Origin: Balneola sp.
GTDB taxonomy: Bacteria; Bacteroidota; Rhodothermia; Balneolales; Balneolaceae
DNA: 56,454 nucleotides
Assembly: GCA_028284195.1 (NCBI GenBank)
Contig: JANQSE010000015.1
Coordinates: forward strand, 1-56,454
Direction: 5' to 3'
The notes under the pieces were generated by a model that worked only from the letters and a program-made list of their open reading frames with translations, had not been told where the DNA came from and made no database searches. Numbering within the stretch: the first letter of the stretch is position 1; each line of letters begins with the position of its first letter. Positions 49,006 to 56,454 of the stretch are shown here, piece by piece. The position numbers and the translations under genes are program-made.

Positions 49006-49788
49006 ATGAAAAAAACAGCATTAATAACCGGAGCAGCAGGTGGAATCGGTAAAGAATTTGCCAACATCCATGCTTCACAAAATGACAATATTGTAGCCGT
49101 CGATTTAAATGCAGAAGGCTTAGCTGCACTTAAAAATGAATTAGAACGCCAATACGATATAGAAGTATATACTATCGTAAAGAATCTGGCACAACTTTCA
49201 TCAGCTGAAGAAATTTACGATGAAGTAAAAAGTCAGGGTATCGAAGTTGATTACCTAATCAACAATGCAGGATTTGGAGGAGTTGGAAAATTCCATGAAC
49301 GAGAATGGGAAAAAGATCTTGCCATGATCCAAGTAAATGTTATTGCCTTAACTTCTTTAACCCGATACTTCTTACCTGATTTTGTAGCACGTAATTCAGG
49401 CAGGATTCTTAATGTATCATCAACCGTTAGTTTGGTTCCGGGCCCATTACAAGCAGTGTACTTTGCTACTAAAGCATATGTAACTTCGTTCAGCAATTCC
49501 CTATCGGGTGAACTTCACGATAGTAATGTAACCGTTACCGCTTTACTTCCCGGAGCTACTCAAACCGGGTTTGGCGCAAGCTCAGGTATGGACAAAACCT
49601 CTATCTATAAAAAACCAGCCAGTGCTACTGATGTAGCTAAAGATGGCTACAATGCTATGATGGAAGGGAAATTGGAAGTGATTTCAGGGCTTCCATGGAC
49701 TCAACGCCTGGAGATTGCCTTTGCGCCTTTAGCCCCTAAGAGAATGCTTCTGGATAGAATCCGAAGAGAACAAGAACAAGGAAACTAA
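49006..49788 (+). CDS. Short-chain dehydrogenase (SDR 2)
   Basis: The 260-residue protein is a close paralogue of SDR 1 with an intact C-terminus. TGAAGGIGKE (8-17), NNAG (86-89), Ser139 and Tyr152-x3-Lys156 (YFATK) form the NAD(P)-binding and catalytic set. PGAT after the active site is typical of classical SDRs. It ends 21 bp before the aldehyde dehydrogenase gene, probably in the same transcript, so the alcohol-to-aldehyde-to-acid order is plausible. Confidence 0.94.
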   Translation: MKKTALITGAAGGIGKEFANIHASQNDNIVAVDLNAEGLAALKNELERQYDIEVYTIVKNLAQLSSAEEIYDEVKSQGIEVDYLINNAGFGGVGKFHEREWEKDLAMIQVNVIALTSLTRYFLPDFVARNSGRILNVSSTVSLVPGPLQAVYFATKAYVTSFSNSLSGELHDSNVTVTALLPGATQTGFGASSGMDKTSIYKKPASATDVAKDGYNAMMEGKLEVISGLPWTQRLEIAFAPLAPKRMLLDRIRREQEQGN

Positions 49789-49809
49789 AAACTCTTTAAT
49801 ATTACCGTC

Positions 49810-51204
49810 ATGAAAAATACCGTAGATATCACCACATTTGAAGCTGACATAGAGCAGCTTGTACAAAATCAACGAGCTTATTTTAACAGCAATGCTACAC
49901 GACCTGTAGAATTCCGCCTTGAGCAACTTAAAAAACTAAAAAAGTTACTGCTTAAACATGAGGATGAACTCCATGAGGCCATTTACAATGACTTTGGAAA
50001 ATCGAAGTATGAAAATCAATTAACCGAATTTTTTCCTCTTATTGATGAGATCAACATAGCGCTCAAAAACCTTAAAAAATGGGCGCAGCATAAGAGTGTG
50101 AAAACCAATTTATTGAACTTCCCTGCCAAAAGTTACCTGGTGCCAGAACCATTAGGCGTTACTTTGGTGATTGGAGCGTGGAATTTTCCATACAATCTGT
50201 CACTAACTCCCGTTGTGGGCTCGATGGCCGCTGGTAACACAACTATTCTCAAGCCAAGTGAACTTCCGGCAGAAACCAGTGCTATTATGGCTCGCCTGAT
50301 TAATGAAAACTTTGATCCTAACTACTTACGTGTAGTAGAAGGTGCTATTCCTGAGACAACTGCTTTATTAAACCAGCGCTACGATAAAATCTTCTTTACA
50401 GGTAGCCCTATGGTTGGTAAAATTGTGAACAAGGCTGCTGCCGAACACTTAACCAATGTAACCCTGGAGTTGGGAGGAAAGAACCCCTCTATTTTTGCTA
50501 AAGATGCCTCACTTAATGTGAGTGTAAAACGTATGATTTGGGCAAAATTCGTTAATTCAGGACAGTTTTGTATCACTACCGATTATGCGTTGGTTCACAA
50601 GGATATCAAAGATGAATTCTTAAGACTTGCTGTAAAAGAAATCGAGAAGAATAACTTCTCAATGGAGAATAACAACTTTGTTCGCATCATCAATCATAGA
50701 AACTTCGATCGGGTTGTCAATTTGATTGATCCCGATAAGGTTTATTATGGCGGCACATACGATAGAGACGAACGTATTATTCATCCAACCATTCTTACAG
50801 ATGTAAGTTTGGATGATGCTGTAATGCAAGAAGAAATCTTTGGCCCTATTCTTCCAGTAATCGAGTATGAGACCATCGATGAAGCCTTCAACATCATCAA
50901 GCGCTTTGAAAAACCTTTGGCTGCATATTTATTCTCTGATAGTACAGCTATCAAAGAGCGCTTTTTACATGAAATTCCATTTGGAAGTGGCGGCATTAAC
51001 GATAGTGTGATGCAAGTTTCAAATCCCAATATCCCATTTGGAGGCGTAGGCCACAGTGGAATGGGACGTTACCACGGAAAATATAGCTTTGAATGTTTCT
51101 CTCACTTCAAAGGTATTCTGGATAAGCCTACAGCAATAGAGACTAATCTCAAGTATTATGGGTACTCCGAGAAGCAAATGAAAGTCATTCACAAGCTAAG
51201 CTGA
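49810..51204 (+). CDS. Aldehyde dehydrogenase, class 3-like
   Basis: The 464-residue length and sequence fit the short class-3/fatty-aldehyde group (PLGVTLVIGAWNFPYNLSL). Catalytic Cys254 sits in NSGQFCITTDY and Glu220 in TLELGGKNP. The C-terminus extends with YYGYSEKQMKV, where related enzymes have a membrane tail; here no clear membrane helix follows, so it is probably soluble. It oxidises aldehydes to acids with NAD(P). It ends the Crp-linked cluster before a strong terminator. Confidence 0.95.
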   Translation: MKNTVDITTFEADIEQLVQNQRAYFNSNATRPVEFRLEQLKKLKKLLLKHEDELHEAIYNDFGKSKYENQLTEFFPLIDEINIALKNLKKWAQHKSVKTNLLNFPAKSYLVPEPLGVTLVIGAWNFPYNLSLTPVVGSMAAGNTTILKPSELPAETSAIMARLINENFDPNYLRVVEGAIPETTALLNQRYDKIFFTGSPMVGKIVNKAAAEHLTNVTLELGGKNPSIFAKDASLNVSVKRMIWAKFVNSGQFCITTDYALVHKDIKDEFLRLAVKEIEKNNFSMENNNFVRIINHRNFDRVVNLIDPDKVYYGGTYDRDERIIHPTILTDVSLDDAVMQEEIFGPILPVIEYETIDEAFNIIKRFEKPLAAYLFSDSTAIKERFLHEIPFGSGGINDSVMQVSNPNIPFGGVGHSGMGRYHGKYSFECFSHFKGILDKPTAIETNLKYYGYSEKQMKVIHKLS

Positions 51205-51243
51205 GATACCTGAACAGATTCGGCTACTCATTTTTGAAGGTAT

Positions 51244-51275
51244 GGCTAAAGCCCAGGGCTTTAGCCTATTTTTTT
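51244..51275 (+). terminator. Rho-independent terminator after the ALDH gene
   Basis: GGCTAAAGCCC and GGGCTTTAGCC form an almost uninterrupted inverted repeat (loop effectively CAG), followed by TATTTTTTT. Confidence 0.88.
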
Positions 51276-51373
51276 GCAGTTCATTCTGAAACCAGACTGT
51301 TATTGTTTAAAGAATGCTAACCAAAAAATACGAAGTAGTAGAAAACACATTTTTAGTACTATCGAGCGTACTT

Positions 51374-52138
51374 TTAATCTATTTGAGTATTAAAACGATC
51401 TCTTAATTCCTGAACGTAAATGCCTATATCATTTCTGAGCTCGAATAACCTTCCGTGGAATTCTCCATAGGAAGATTTTGTGAAGTAGGGGCTGTTTTTT
51501 AGTTTCTGAATATATTCTAAAGATTGGTTAGCGTATTTCAACGCTTTCTTAGTATAAGCGATATTAGCACCCAAAAATTCTTGTTCGAAACCAAAAGAGT
51601 AGCCGCCTGCAAGCTTGGCACCGATTTTAAGACTGTCTCCTACAAACTCAAGAAAGGCTTTGTTATATAACTGGGCATCTACATTTTCTGCCCACTTGAG
51701 AACATCTACCGCATAAAAGCGGGTATCTCTGAATAAACCAAGGTTATCTAAGGAGCCATTATCAGAAAGGGCAAAATCTTCACTTAATCCTTTCCATTCC
51801 TCACCTGCATCGAAATTGTCGTCATTATCTGCAAATTCATCCAGCTCATCGGCACCAAAAAGGAAGTCTTCCTCATCAAATTCATCATCATCTTCCCAAT
51901 CATCATCATCTTCCGGAAAGTACGCTTCGTCCATCAAAAGCTCTTCTTCTACATAAGCTTCGAAAGCGTCATCTTCACTGAGGCTTTCTTTCAATAAGGT
52001 AATCCAACGTGGTACGCTGCCCTTTACATCAGACTCTATAAATTTTCGGAGTTGCTCACTCTTTTTTTCTACTTCATCAAGGTGTGCTTCCCATTGGTAT
52101 TCATTCCAAAGCTCACCATCGAATTCATCCATACTCAT
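51374..52138 (-). CDS. Acidic protein of unknown function
   Basis: I start at ATG 52138 (MSMDEFDGELWNEYQWEAHL), since the longer frame begins at TTG. The product has about 254 residues, with a central acidic tract (DDDDWEDDDEFDEEDF) and a helical C-terminus (FLEFVGDSLKIGAKLAGG, then KKALKYANQSLEYIQKLK). No membrane segment or catalytic motif is seen and I recognise no family. It follows the purine nucleoside phosphorylase gene by about 100 bp on the same strand. Confidence 0.7.
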   Translation of the reverse strand: MSMDEFDGELWNEYQWEAHLDEVEKKSEQLRKFIESDVKGSVPRWITLLKESLSEDDAFEAYVEEELLMDEAYFPEDDDDWEDDDEFDEEDFLFGADELDEFADNDDNFDAGEEWKGLSEDFALSDNGSLDNLGLFRDTRFYAVDVLKWAENVDAQLYNKAFLEFVGDSLKIGAKLAGGYSFGFEQEFLGANIAYTKKALKYANQSLEYIQKLKNSPYFTKSSYGEFHGRLFELRNDIGIYVQELRDRFNTQID

Positions 52139-52240
52139 ATTTTCAAAATACTTTAATGCAGGTTTTCTATAGAAAAGAAAATTTCTTCTCTCTCGCAATA
52201 GCGCGTGGAAAAGTAACGTTTTTTGTGGATAAAAATTTGA

Positions 52241-53077
52241 TCAAAGCCGTTCTAAAACCCCAATTATCACTTGCGTCATTTTTGGTTCAGCGAGTGCCGC
52301 CGCCGCAAAAATTTCTTCCAGTACCACCGGCTTTAAAGAATCCGGGAAACACTCATCTGTAATTACAGATATTCCTAACACATCCATTCCCATATGAACG
52401 GCCGCTATTACTTCCGGGACAGTGCTCATACCTACAACATCAGCCCCTAGTTGCCGCATATATCGATATTCTGCTTTTGTTTCCAGCATGGGGCCGGCAA
52501 TGGCAAGATAAACACCCTGGTGCATTTTAATTCCACCATCAAGAGCAACATTTTCTGCAATTTCCCGCAAGCGGCTGGTATAGGGATCACTCATATCAGG
52601 AAATCTTGGGCCCAGCTCATCATCATTAGGCCCGATTAAAGGATTGTCAGCAAGAAAGTTAATGTGATCTGTAATCAACATGATGTCGCCCGCTTCAAAA
52701 TTCGGATTCATTCCTCCGCAGGCATTACTCACAAGCAGGCTTTGAGCACCTAATGCTTTTGCTACCCTAACCGGAAATGCAATTTGCTGCATACTGTAGC
52801 CTTCATAGTAATGGAATCGGCCTTGCATAGCGGCCACATTTTTTCCGCCAAGTATACCAAATAGCAAACGGCCTGCATGGCTTTCAACGGTTGAAACGGG
52901 AAAGTGTGGAATGTCTCCGTATTCAATTATGTCAGTAATTTCAATCTCATCACCAAGCTGCCCCAGTCCTGTTCCTAATATCAACAAATATTCGGGCTGG
53001 AAATCGGTTTGTGACTGGATAAAATCAACCGCTTCATTTCTTTTAGCTTTGAATTCGGCTACGGTATCAAATGCCAT
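52241..53077 (-). CDS. punA: Purine nucleoside phosphorylase, trimeric type
   Basis: The 278-residue enzyme cleaves purine nucleosides to base and ribose 1-phosphate. Family motifs are LGTGLGQLGDEI (phosphate loop), HAGRLLFG, GRFHYYEGYSMQQI, SNACGGMNPNFEAGDIMLITDHIN, AGPMLETKAEYR and GMSTVPEVIAA. The length and motifs fit the low-mass trimeric group (inosine/guanosine). It lies 16 bp after the DivIVA gene. Confidence 0.95.
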   Translation of the reverse strand: MAFDTVAEFKAKRNEAVDFIQSQTDFQPEYLLILGTGLGQLGDEIEITDIIEYGDIPHFPVSTVESHAGRLLFGILGGKNVAAMQGRFHYYEGYSMQQIAFPVRVAKALGAQSLLVSNACGGMNPNFEAGDIMLITDHINFLADNPLIGPNDDELGPRFPDMSDPYTSRLREIAENVALDGGIKMHQGVYLAIAGPMLETKAEYRYMRQLGADVVGMSTVPEVIAAVHMGMDVLGISVITDECFPDSLKPVVLEEIFAAAALAEPKMTQVIIGVLERL

Positions 53078-53093
53078 TATATATGTTAATTTG

Positions 53094-53744
53094 TTATTCT
53101 ATTTCATCCAGAATGTCACCAAGGCGCTCGGTGCCGGGAGGAAATGCATGATCTTTTTCCTGTTCTATCTCTTTCTGGCTTTCAAGTTCTTTTTCTTCAG
53201 CGTTCTCTATGTCTAGCTCAAACCTGGATCTTTTATCTTCGGGTTGCTCTTTTTCAACTTCCTGATCTTCTTTTGAAATCCTGAAAATGCCCAGCTCATC
53301 CTTGCCAAATTTATCAAGAGCTTCTTTCGAATTTTCTAAATAAGAGCTTATACCGGCAATTATTTCTTCTCTTTTTTCGAGCAACCGGTGAATATTCTGA
53401 CGAATTAACTGACGTTGCCTATGCGCTTCATTAACAATTGCTTCCGCTTCCATTTCGGCCTTGTCGATTTTATTTTGCGCCTCTGCTTTAGCGCCGTCCA
53501 GCTTTTGATTTACCGACTCTTTAGTGGTTTGTAATGTTTCATGAAGCGCTTCTTCAACACGCTCATAATGTCTTACCCGATCGTTGAGTTTCAGAATTTG
53601 CTCTTCAAGCTCTTTGTTTTTGTTGATAAGGTGTTCTACTTCATTAGAAACCAGTGTAAGAAAAGATTGTACATCTGCAACATCATACCCTCTCAGGTTT
53701 TTTTCGAATTGTTGTTGCTTAATTTCAAGAGGTGTTAGTTTCAT
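53094..53744 (-). CDS. divIVA: DivIVA-family coiled-coil protein
   Basis: The 216-residue protein has the N-terminal DivIVA domain (LTPLEIKQQQFEKNLRGYDVADVQSFL) that binds curved membrane, a coiled coil (about 35-150), and an acidic tail. DivIVA organises poles and division in Gram-positive bacteria and occurs in some other phyla. It lies next to PspB-like genes and yggS, an order that recalls the yggS/ylmE-divIVA region of Gram-positive bacteria. Function here is inferred. Confidence 0.9.
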   Translation of the reverse strand: MKLTPLEIKQQQFEKNLRGYDVADVQSFLTLVSNEVEHLINKNKELEEQILKLNDRVRHYERVEEALHETLQTTKESVNQKLDGAKAEAQNKIDKAEMEAEAIVNEAHRQRQLIRQNIHRLLEKREEIIAGISSYLENSKEALDKFGKDELGIFRISKEDQEVEKEQPEDKRSRFELDIENAEEKELESQKEIEQEKDHAFPPGTERLGDILDEIE

Positions 53745-53785
53745 GGCCAGGCGTGTTTATTGAACAGGAATATATAAAATAACAC

Positions 53786-54130
53786 TTATTCGTTTAACAT
53801 GTTCCTGAGGTTTGAATCATCCTCTTTTTCTTCAGAAGAGCGAACTTCTTTATCTTCGATCTCGATTTCTCCCGTTTCAGGAGCGTCATGAATTCTGATT
53901 TTTTCTTCTTCAAGATCAGCTACGATGGATTCCAGATTAGCTATACGTCGTTCTGTACTTTTTTTGAACTCACCTAATGCTTTAAAAAATTGAGGGTTTA
54001 TATCTCCACTTCTGCTACCGCTTTTTGATTTAGCCTTAATAACATCAAAAATATTTTTAACAATAAATATCACCATTCCGCTGCCAAATACAATACCGGC
54101 CAGTGCAAGAACAAAAATCTCTTCAGGCAT
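53786..54130 (-). CDS. PspB-like small membrane protein A
   Basis: The 114-residue protein has one N-terminal membrane helix (about 4-24, IFVLALAGIVFGSGMVIFIV), a basic linker and a helix ending RRIANLESIVADLEEEK. That RxxxLExIL-type ending is the C-terminal signature of PspB. An acidic tail follows. It lies 8 bp after its paralogue and 41 bp before divIVA. PspB proteins signal inner-membrane stress with PspA/PspC, which are not visible here. Confidence 0.65.
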   Translation of the reverse strand: MPEEIFVLALAGIVFGSGMVIFIVKNIFDVIKAKSKSGSRSGDINPQFFKALGEFKKSTERRIANLESIVADLEEEKIRIHDAPETGEIEIEDKEVRSSEEKEDDSNLRNMLNE

Positions 54131-54138
54131 ATTAACTC

Positions 54139-54438
54139 CTAGTTTCTAACTCTGTTTGCGCTTGAATTTCCATCCTCTGAATAGTAATCATCTTTTATTT
54201 CTATGTCATCTAATGGAACATTTTTTTTCGATTCTGTTTTTTGGGATTGAACGATACCTTCAAGCTTTTCGATTCGGGCTTTAAGCCCATGAATAATTTT
54301 TCTCAGCTCGTTAATTTCTTTTGAGCTGGCTCTCATTTTTTTTTCGGCTTTAAGTTCTTGCTTTCTGTATTCAATAAAAAGCCCTCCGGCTATTGCTATA
54401 ATCGGGATAATTGCCCACCATGGTAATCCAAACATCAT
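54139..54438 (-). CDS. PspB-like small membrane protein B
   Basis: The 99-residue protein has a short N-terminal membrane helix (about 5-22, LPWWAIIPIIAIAGGLFI), a basic turn, and a coiled helix ending KARIEKLEGIVQSQK, again the PspB-type signature. It is shorter than protein A but shares the same plan, so the two are likely paralogues. It lies 45 bp after yggS. Confidence 0.65.
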   Translation of the reverse strand: MMFGLPWWAIIPIIAIAGGLFIEYRKQELKAEKKMRASSKEINELRKIIHGLKARIEKLEGIVQSQKTESKKNVPLDDIEIKDDYYSEDGNSSANRVRN

Positions 54439-54483
54439 ATTGCCCCTTTTCTTTGTTAAGTTTGAAGGCGACTACGAACGATA

Positions 54484-55173
54484 CTAATTATAGTTACGAG
54501 TGCCAAAAATATCACTGCCCACGCGAATCATTGTTGCTCCTTCTTCAATGGCTACTTCCATGTCATTGCTCATGCCCATCGAAAGGTGTTGTAATTGAAC
54601 ACTCCCACTATTAAAAATCTGGTGTTCATCGAACAGGTTCTTCAACAATCTAAATTCATCTCTTACGTCCTCCGGGTTATCCGAAAATGTAGCCATTCCC
54701 ATAAGTCCACAAACGATAATACTGTCAAACTGTTGAGACGCTTTCAAAAGCTCTCCTAACTGCGCCGGACTAACCCCGCCTTTTTGCTTTTCCCCGCTTA
54801 TGTTTACCTGAATTAGCGCGTGTATCATATTTCCCTCAGCAAGCCTCTCAAATTCCTGCAAATATTTAAGCTTTTCTATAGAGTGAACCCAATTCACATT
54901 ACCTGCAATATGCTTTATCTTATTTGTTTGAAGATTCCCGATCATATGCCACTCTGCTTCTGAACCTGAAAATGAGTTCATTTTTTCTTCCAGTTCCTGC
55001 ATTCTGTTTTCTCCAAATGCGAACTGTCCGCAATCCAATGCTTCTTTTATATATGATAAGGGCTTTGTTTTGCTCACTGCGATCAATGTTACTTCAGAAG
55101 GTTCTCTTCCAGACTTTTCGCAGGCTTTTTGAATTCTTTTTTTTACCAATTTAAGATTTGAGCAAATATCCAT
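54484..55173 (-). CDS. yggS: YggS-family pyridoxal-phosphate homeostasis protein
   Basis: The 229-residue protein has the alanine-racemase-like TIM barrel. Lys36 in AVSKTKP binds PLP. FGENRMQELEEK, WHMIGNLQTNKIK, LIQVNISGEKQKGG, GLMGMATFSD and LSMGMSNDMEVAIEEGATMIRVGSDIFG complete the family signature. It controls free PLP levels and has no known enzymatic reaction. It leads the minus-strand set that includes the PspB-like and DivIVA genes. Confidence 0.96.
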   Translation of the reverse strand: MDICSNLKLVKKRIQKACEKSGREPSEVTLIAVSKTKPLSYIKEALDCGQFAFGENRMQELEEKMNSFSGSEAEWHMIGNLQTNKIKHIAGNVNWVHSIEKLKYLQEFERLAEGNMIHALIQVNISGEKQKGGVSPAQLGELLKASQQFDSIIVCGLMGMATFSDNPEDVRDEFRLLKNLFDEHQIFNSGSVQLQHLSMGMSNDMEVAIEEGATMIRVGSDIFGTRNYN

Positions 55174-55362
55174 TTATGATGCTAATATTAATTTTACATA
55201 AATAACAACCGGATAGGCTTTTATCATTCAATAAATACCCTTATTTTTGGAAGCTCAAAGAAAGGCTAAAAAAATTTCTGTTTGAATTCACTGTTTTTCT
55301 ACAATTCCATAGCTCCTTTGTCGGGTAAATTTATCGCAAACATTCATAAAGGTAAACGATAA

Positions 55363-56424
55363 ATGACAACAAAAATCCGACATATATCAACCTTTTTGAA
55401 TCAATGGGCTCCTCCTGGAACTAAAATGGATTACGATAATGTCGGGCTACTTGTAGGGGACCCTGACGCTACTGTATCCAAAGTTTTAACCTGTCTTGAT
55501 GTTACTGATGAAATAGTAGCAGAAGCTATTCAAAATAGTTGTGAGCTTATTGCTGCTCATCACCCACTTATTTTCAGCAAAATCGGAAAGATCAATCCAA
55601 CCGATGAGCAAGGCCGCATTATTTATAAGTTAATCAAAAACGATATTGGGCTATTGGTAGCTCATACTAATCTTGATGCAGCCTTAGATGGGGTTTCATT
55701 TGTTCTTGCCAACATGCTTGGGCTTGACAACCTGAGTTTTCTCACCAAGAATTACTCAATCAGCAAAAAGATCACATTGGTCAGTGATGTTGAGAACGGC
55801 GACTCTATGGTTCAGCTGCTTAACTACTATTCTGCTGAAGATGTACATCATTATAGGGTTAAAAGCAGAGAAAGTGAACTGCGTTGCTTTGAAGCTGTTA
55901 TCGACAAGCATCACCTTCCGGCTTTAAAGAAGGGGCTTGATAAAGAAGGTTTATTGAAAGATGGCGCCTTACAGATTACGGACCTTGCTTCCACCTCCAA
56001 CAACTTTGGGATGGGAGTAATTGGAAATTATCCTGATCAAGGCTTAGGAAAAAATGAATTCCTACACTTGGTATCACAAACATTGAATGTAGAAGCTATT
56101 CGTTTTTCCGGCGACGTTGAACGAATTAAAACTGTTGCCGTTTGTGGAGGGGCCGGAGTATTCCTTAAATCCAAAGCAATTGCGGCCGGAGCCGATGCCT
56201 TTGTCACCGCAGATATTAAATATCACGACTATTTCACCGAGCAGGATCGGTTCCTGCTTGTAGATGTAGGCCATTATGAAAGTGAGTTTCCCGTAGCTGA
56301 GGCACTCCGAAAAGAATTATCAGAAGCATTTGATGACCTTTCTGTATCGGTTACCAATATTGTAACCAATCCGGTTCAAACGTATGTATCGGAATCAAAA
56401 CCACAATCTATCCAAAACAGCTGA
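55363..56424 (+). CDS. NIF3-family protein (dinuclear metal centre)
   Basis: The 353-residue protein has the NIF3/YbgI fold. Conserved metal-binding stretches are AAHHPLIFSKIGKI (about 64-77) and LLVAHTNLDAALDGV (about 97-111), with VDVGHYESEF near the C-terminus. A central insert domain (about 120-230) gives the longer form found in many Bacteroidota and Firmicutes. Some members are GTP cyclohydrolase I type 2-like, but the role is not settled. It is divergent from yggS. Confidence 0.9.
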   Translation: MTTKIRHISTFLNQWAPPGTKMDYDNVGLLVGDPDATVSKVLTCLDVTDEIVAEAIQNSCELIAAHHPLIFSKIGKINPTDEQGRIIYKLIKNDIGLLVAHTNLDAALDGVSFVLANMLGLDNLSFLTKNYSISKKITLVSDVENGDSMVQLLNYYSAEDVHHYRVKSRESELRCFEAVIDKHHLPALKKGLDKEGLLKDGALQITDLASTSNNFGMGVIGNYPDQGLGKNEFLHLVSQTLNVEAIRFSGDVERIKTVAVCGGAGVFLKSKAIAAGADAFVTADIKYHDYFTEQDRFLLVDVGHYESEFPVAEALRKELSEAFDDLSVSVTNIVTNPVQTYVSESKPQSIQNS

Positions 56425-56434
56425 AAAGCAATCC

Positions 56435-56454
56435 ATGAAAGAAGCACTCCAACA
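56435..56454 (+). CDS. Start of a further gene, possibly a C4-type zinc-ribbon protein (cut by window end)
   Basis: ATG at 56435 reads MKEALQ before the window ends, 10 bp after the NIF3 gene. In many Bacteroidota genomes a zinc-ribbon coiled-coil protein (COG1579) follows NIF3 in this position. The identification rests on that context only. Confidence 0.4.

Overview
The window looks like chromosomal DNA of a marine Balneolaeota/Rhodothermaeota-type bacterium (Bacteroidota-related, Balneola- or Gracilimonas-like). The evidence is moderate G+C, Bacteroidota-style TAnnTTTG promoter boxes (for example before the tRNA and one SDR gene), many lipoproteins and Sec-secreted proteins, a LytS/LytTR-type two-component pair, M14 and M28 peptidases and DUF2911. 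Species cannot be fixed from the sequence alone. Shine-Dalgarno-like GGAG/AGGAGG sites do occur, most clearly before accessory genes.

Layout. 1-850 (minus): small lipoprotein and secreted-protein genes, two of them behind an identical 32-bp promoter-like repeat. 876-3883 (minus): ribE, an M28 aminopeptidase and scpA. 3973-5400 (plus): an ECF-type sigma factor and a membrane protein with an anti-sigma-like layout and TPRs, with the same promoter-like motif between them. 5397-11719: ppk1, ruvB, a CDF metal exporter, two tandem secreted paralogues and an XRE regulator/membrane protein pair. 11760-14271: accessory region with an IS1595-type transposase, a small antisense ORF, a small basic ORF, a coiled-coil/winged-helix-like protein and DUF3820. 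14341-20947: SIMPL and AtuA-like proteins, then a tightly coupled minus-strand operon (Nramp-like, hemolysin III/PAQR, a zincin/beta-propeller/barrel protein, DUF2911). 21021-23608: sensor kinase and LytTR regulator. 23665-23813: an apparently unclassified structured RNA with an intrinsic terminator, in front of an M14 peptidase. 26475-31160: DinB, YdeI-like, amidohydrolase, a membrane protein, a PIN-toxin remnant and metK. 31326-33850: a copper-handling set (Cys/His-rich secreted protein, Met/His-rich outer-membrane protein, SCO1, PCu(A)C). 33998-39616: comEC, xseB, dxs, queA. 39667-39740: tRNA-Arg(UCG), followed directly by an AT-rich four-gene ABC-three-component (ABC-3C) conflict island (39869-42528). 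42833-46208: ggt and an EEP-phosphatase/HAD fusion. 46415-51204: a Crp-family regulator, two SDR paralogues, an Asp-nucleophile alpha/beta hydrolase and a class-3 aldehyde dehydrogenase. The first three structural genes after the regulator carry the same 17-bp near-palindrome at the same distance from the start. 51374-55173 (minus): yggS, two PspB-like proteins, divIVA, purine nucleoside phosphorylase and an acidic protein. 55363-end: a NIF3-family protein and the start of the next gene.

Most promising points: (1) the motif GTAAGGAAT-N5-TTGAA-N3-GTCTwAC occurs four times with identical spacing (two lipoprotein genes, the TPR gene behind the sigma factor, comEC), which suggests an ECF regulon that includes DNA uptake; (2) a three-helix-junction RNA whose closing stem excludes its own terminator; (3) the tRNA-linked ABC-3C island; (4) a Crp-type regulon with a repeated operator. 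Two probable single-base frameshifts (near 776 and 47775) may be real or assembly errors.
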